Positions 6,235-6,421 of a stretch of DNA of 6,421 nucleotides are shown piece after piece. The number at the start of each line of letters is the position of its first letter. Positions within the stretch are counted from its first letter, which is position 1. The DNA is taken from NCBI GenBank assembly GCA_013697015.1, contig JACCXL010000117.1, positions 1 through 6,421 of the forward strand, given 5' to 3'. Origin of the DNA: Chthoniobacterales bacterium. Lineage in GTDB: Bacteria; Verrucomicrobiota; Verrucomicrobiia; Chthoniobacterales; UBA10450. The position numbers were made by a program, and so were the translations under genes. The notes below the pieces were generated by a model. The model saw only the letters and a list, made by a program, of their open reading frames with translations. It made no database searches and was not told where the DNA came from.

Positions 6235-6421
6235 ATGATCTCTGTCATCATTCCCGCACTGAATGAAGCGGACTCGTTAGGCCAGGTCATCGCCGCGGTC
6301 CGCGCGCCGAACGTCTCTTGCGAAATTCTGGTGGTCGATGCCGGCAGCTCGGACGAAACCACAGCCATCGCGAGGAATGCGGGGGCCCATCTTCTGCACA
6401 GCCGGCGGCGGCAGCGCGCGT
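6235..6421 (+). CDS. Family 2 glycosyltransferase, N-terminal part (3' partial)
   Basis: The frame runs off the window after 62 codons. It begins MISVIIPALNEADSLGQVIA and continues to ILVVDAGSSDETTAIARNAG, the classic GT-A start: first beta strand, the PALNE motif, and the VVDxGSxD nucleotide-sugar-binding motif. The pattern (ISVIIPALNEA..., AGAxLLHS) most resembles the TIGR04283 group of GT2 proteins (rSAM/selenodomain-associated transferase 2), in which a GRxxQMN motif should follow directly. An in-frame ATG at 6211 would add MIAAEPAP. I choose 6235 because homology begins exactly there; neither start has a convincing Shine-Dalgarno sequence. The last visible residues (HSRRRQRA) are more arginine-rich than expected, so a frameshift right at the edge cannot be excluded. 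The transferred sugar and the acceptor cannot be told. Confidence 0.82.
   Translation, partial: MISVIIPALNEADSLGQVIAAVRAPNVSCEILVVDAGSSDETTAIARNAGAHLLHSRRRQRA

Noticed and set aside
1..6421. CRISPR array, tRNA or rRNA gene, insertion sequence or transposase
   Set aside because: I saw no regularly spaced repeats, tRNA-like cloverleaf, rRNA stretch or transposase-like frame on either strand.

Overview
This is a GC-rich bacterial window with tight gene packing and 4-base ATGA gene overlaps. The mix of families suggests a soil-type Gram-negative. My best guess is Verrucomicrobiota (Chthoniobacterales-like), based on the general look of the proteins and a palindromic intergenic repeat; no rRNA or marker gene confirms it.

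Left part (1-4509): three good-looking plus-strand genes. They are a membrane-anchored class III adenylate cyclase with an extracytoplasmic Cache-type sensor (its 5' end lies outside the window), a secreted DUF255/YyaL-like protein (thioredoxin fold plus an alpha/alpha-barrel-like domain), and a secreted HExxH zinc-peptidase-like protein. The last two overlap by 4 bases and are probably co-translated. Between the cyclase and the DUF255 gene (1520-1828) there is no intact gene. That stretch holds two pieces of one ketopantoate-reductase-type gene in opposite orientations, meeting head to head at about 1640.

Right part (4538-6421): almost everything is broken. A HupE/UreJ-type membrane protein gene (minus strand, about two frameshifts, 5' end missing) meets a 5'-truncated luciferase-like flavin monooxygenase (plus strand) across a pair of imperfect palindromes at 5028-5081. 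Next comes a DoxX/DUF417-type membrane protein gene (minus strand, one frameshift, 5' end missing), which meets head to head the last ~50 codons of an alpha/beta hydrolase (plus strand). The window ends inside the first 62 codons of a family 2 glycosyltransferase.

The main result is this recurrent architecture: three junctions (about 1640, 5010-5084 and 6012-6030) where a minus-strand fragment and a plus-strand fragment meet with both 5' halves missing. The pattern fits either repeated deletion/inversion scars in a decaying region or chimeric joins in the source assembly (for example amplification chimeras). The sequence alone cannot decide. I do not see a new defence, mobile or biosynthetic system here. 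The nearest thing to an undescribed functional unit is the secreted DUF255-metallopeptidase pair.
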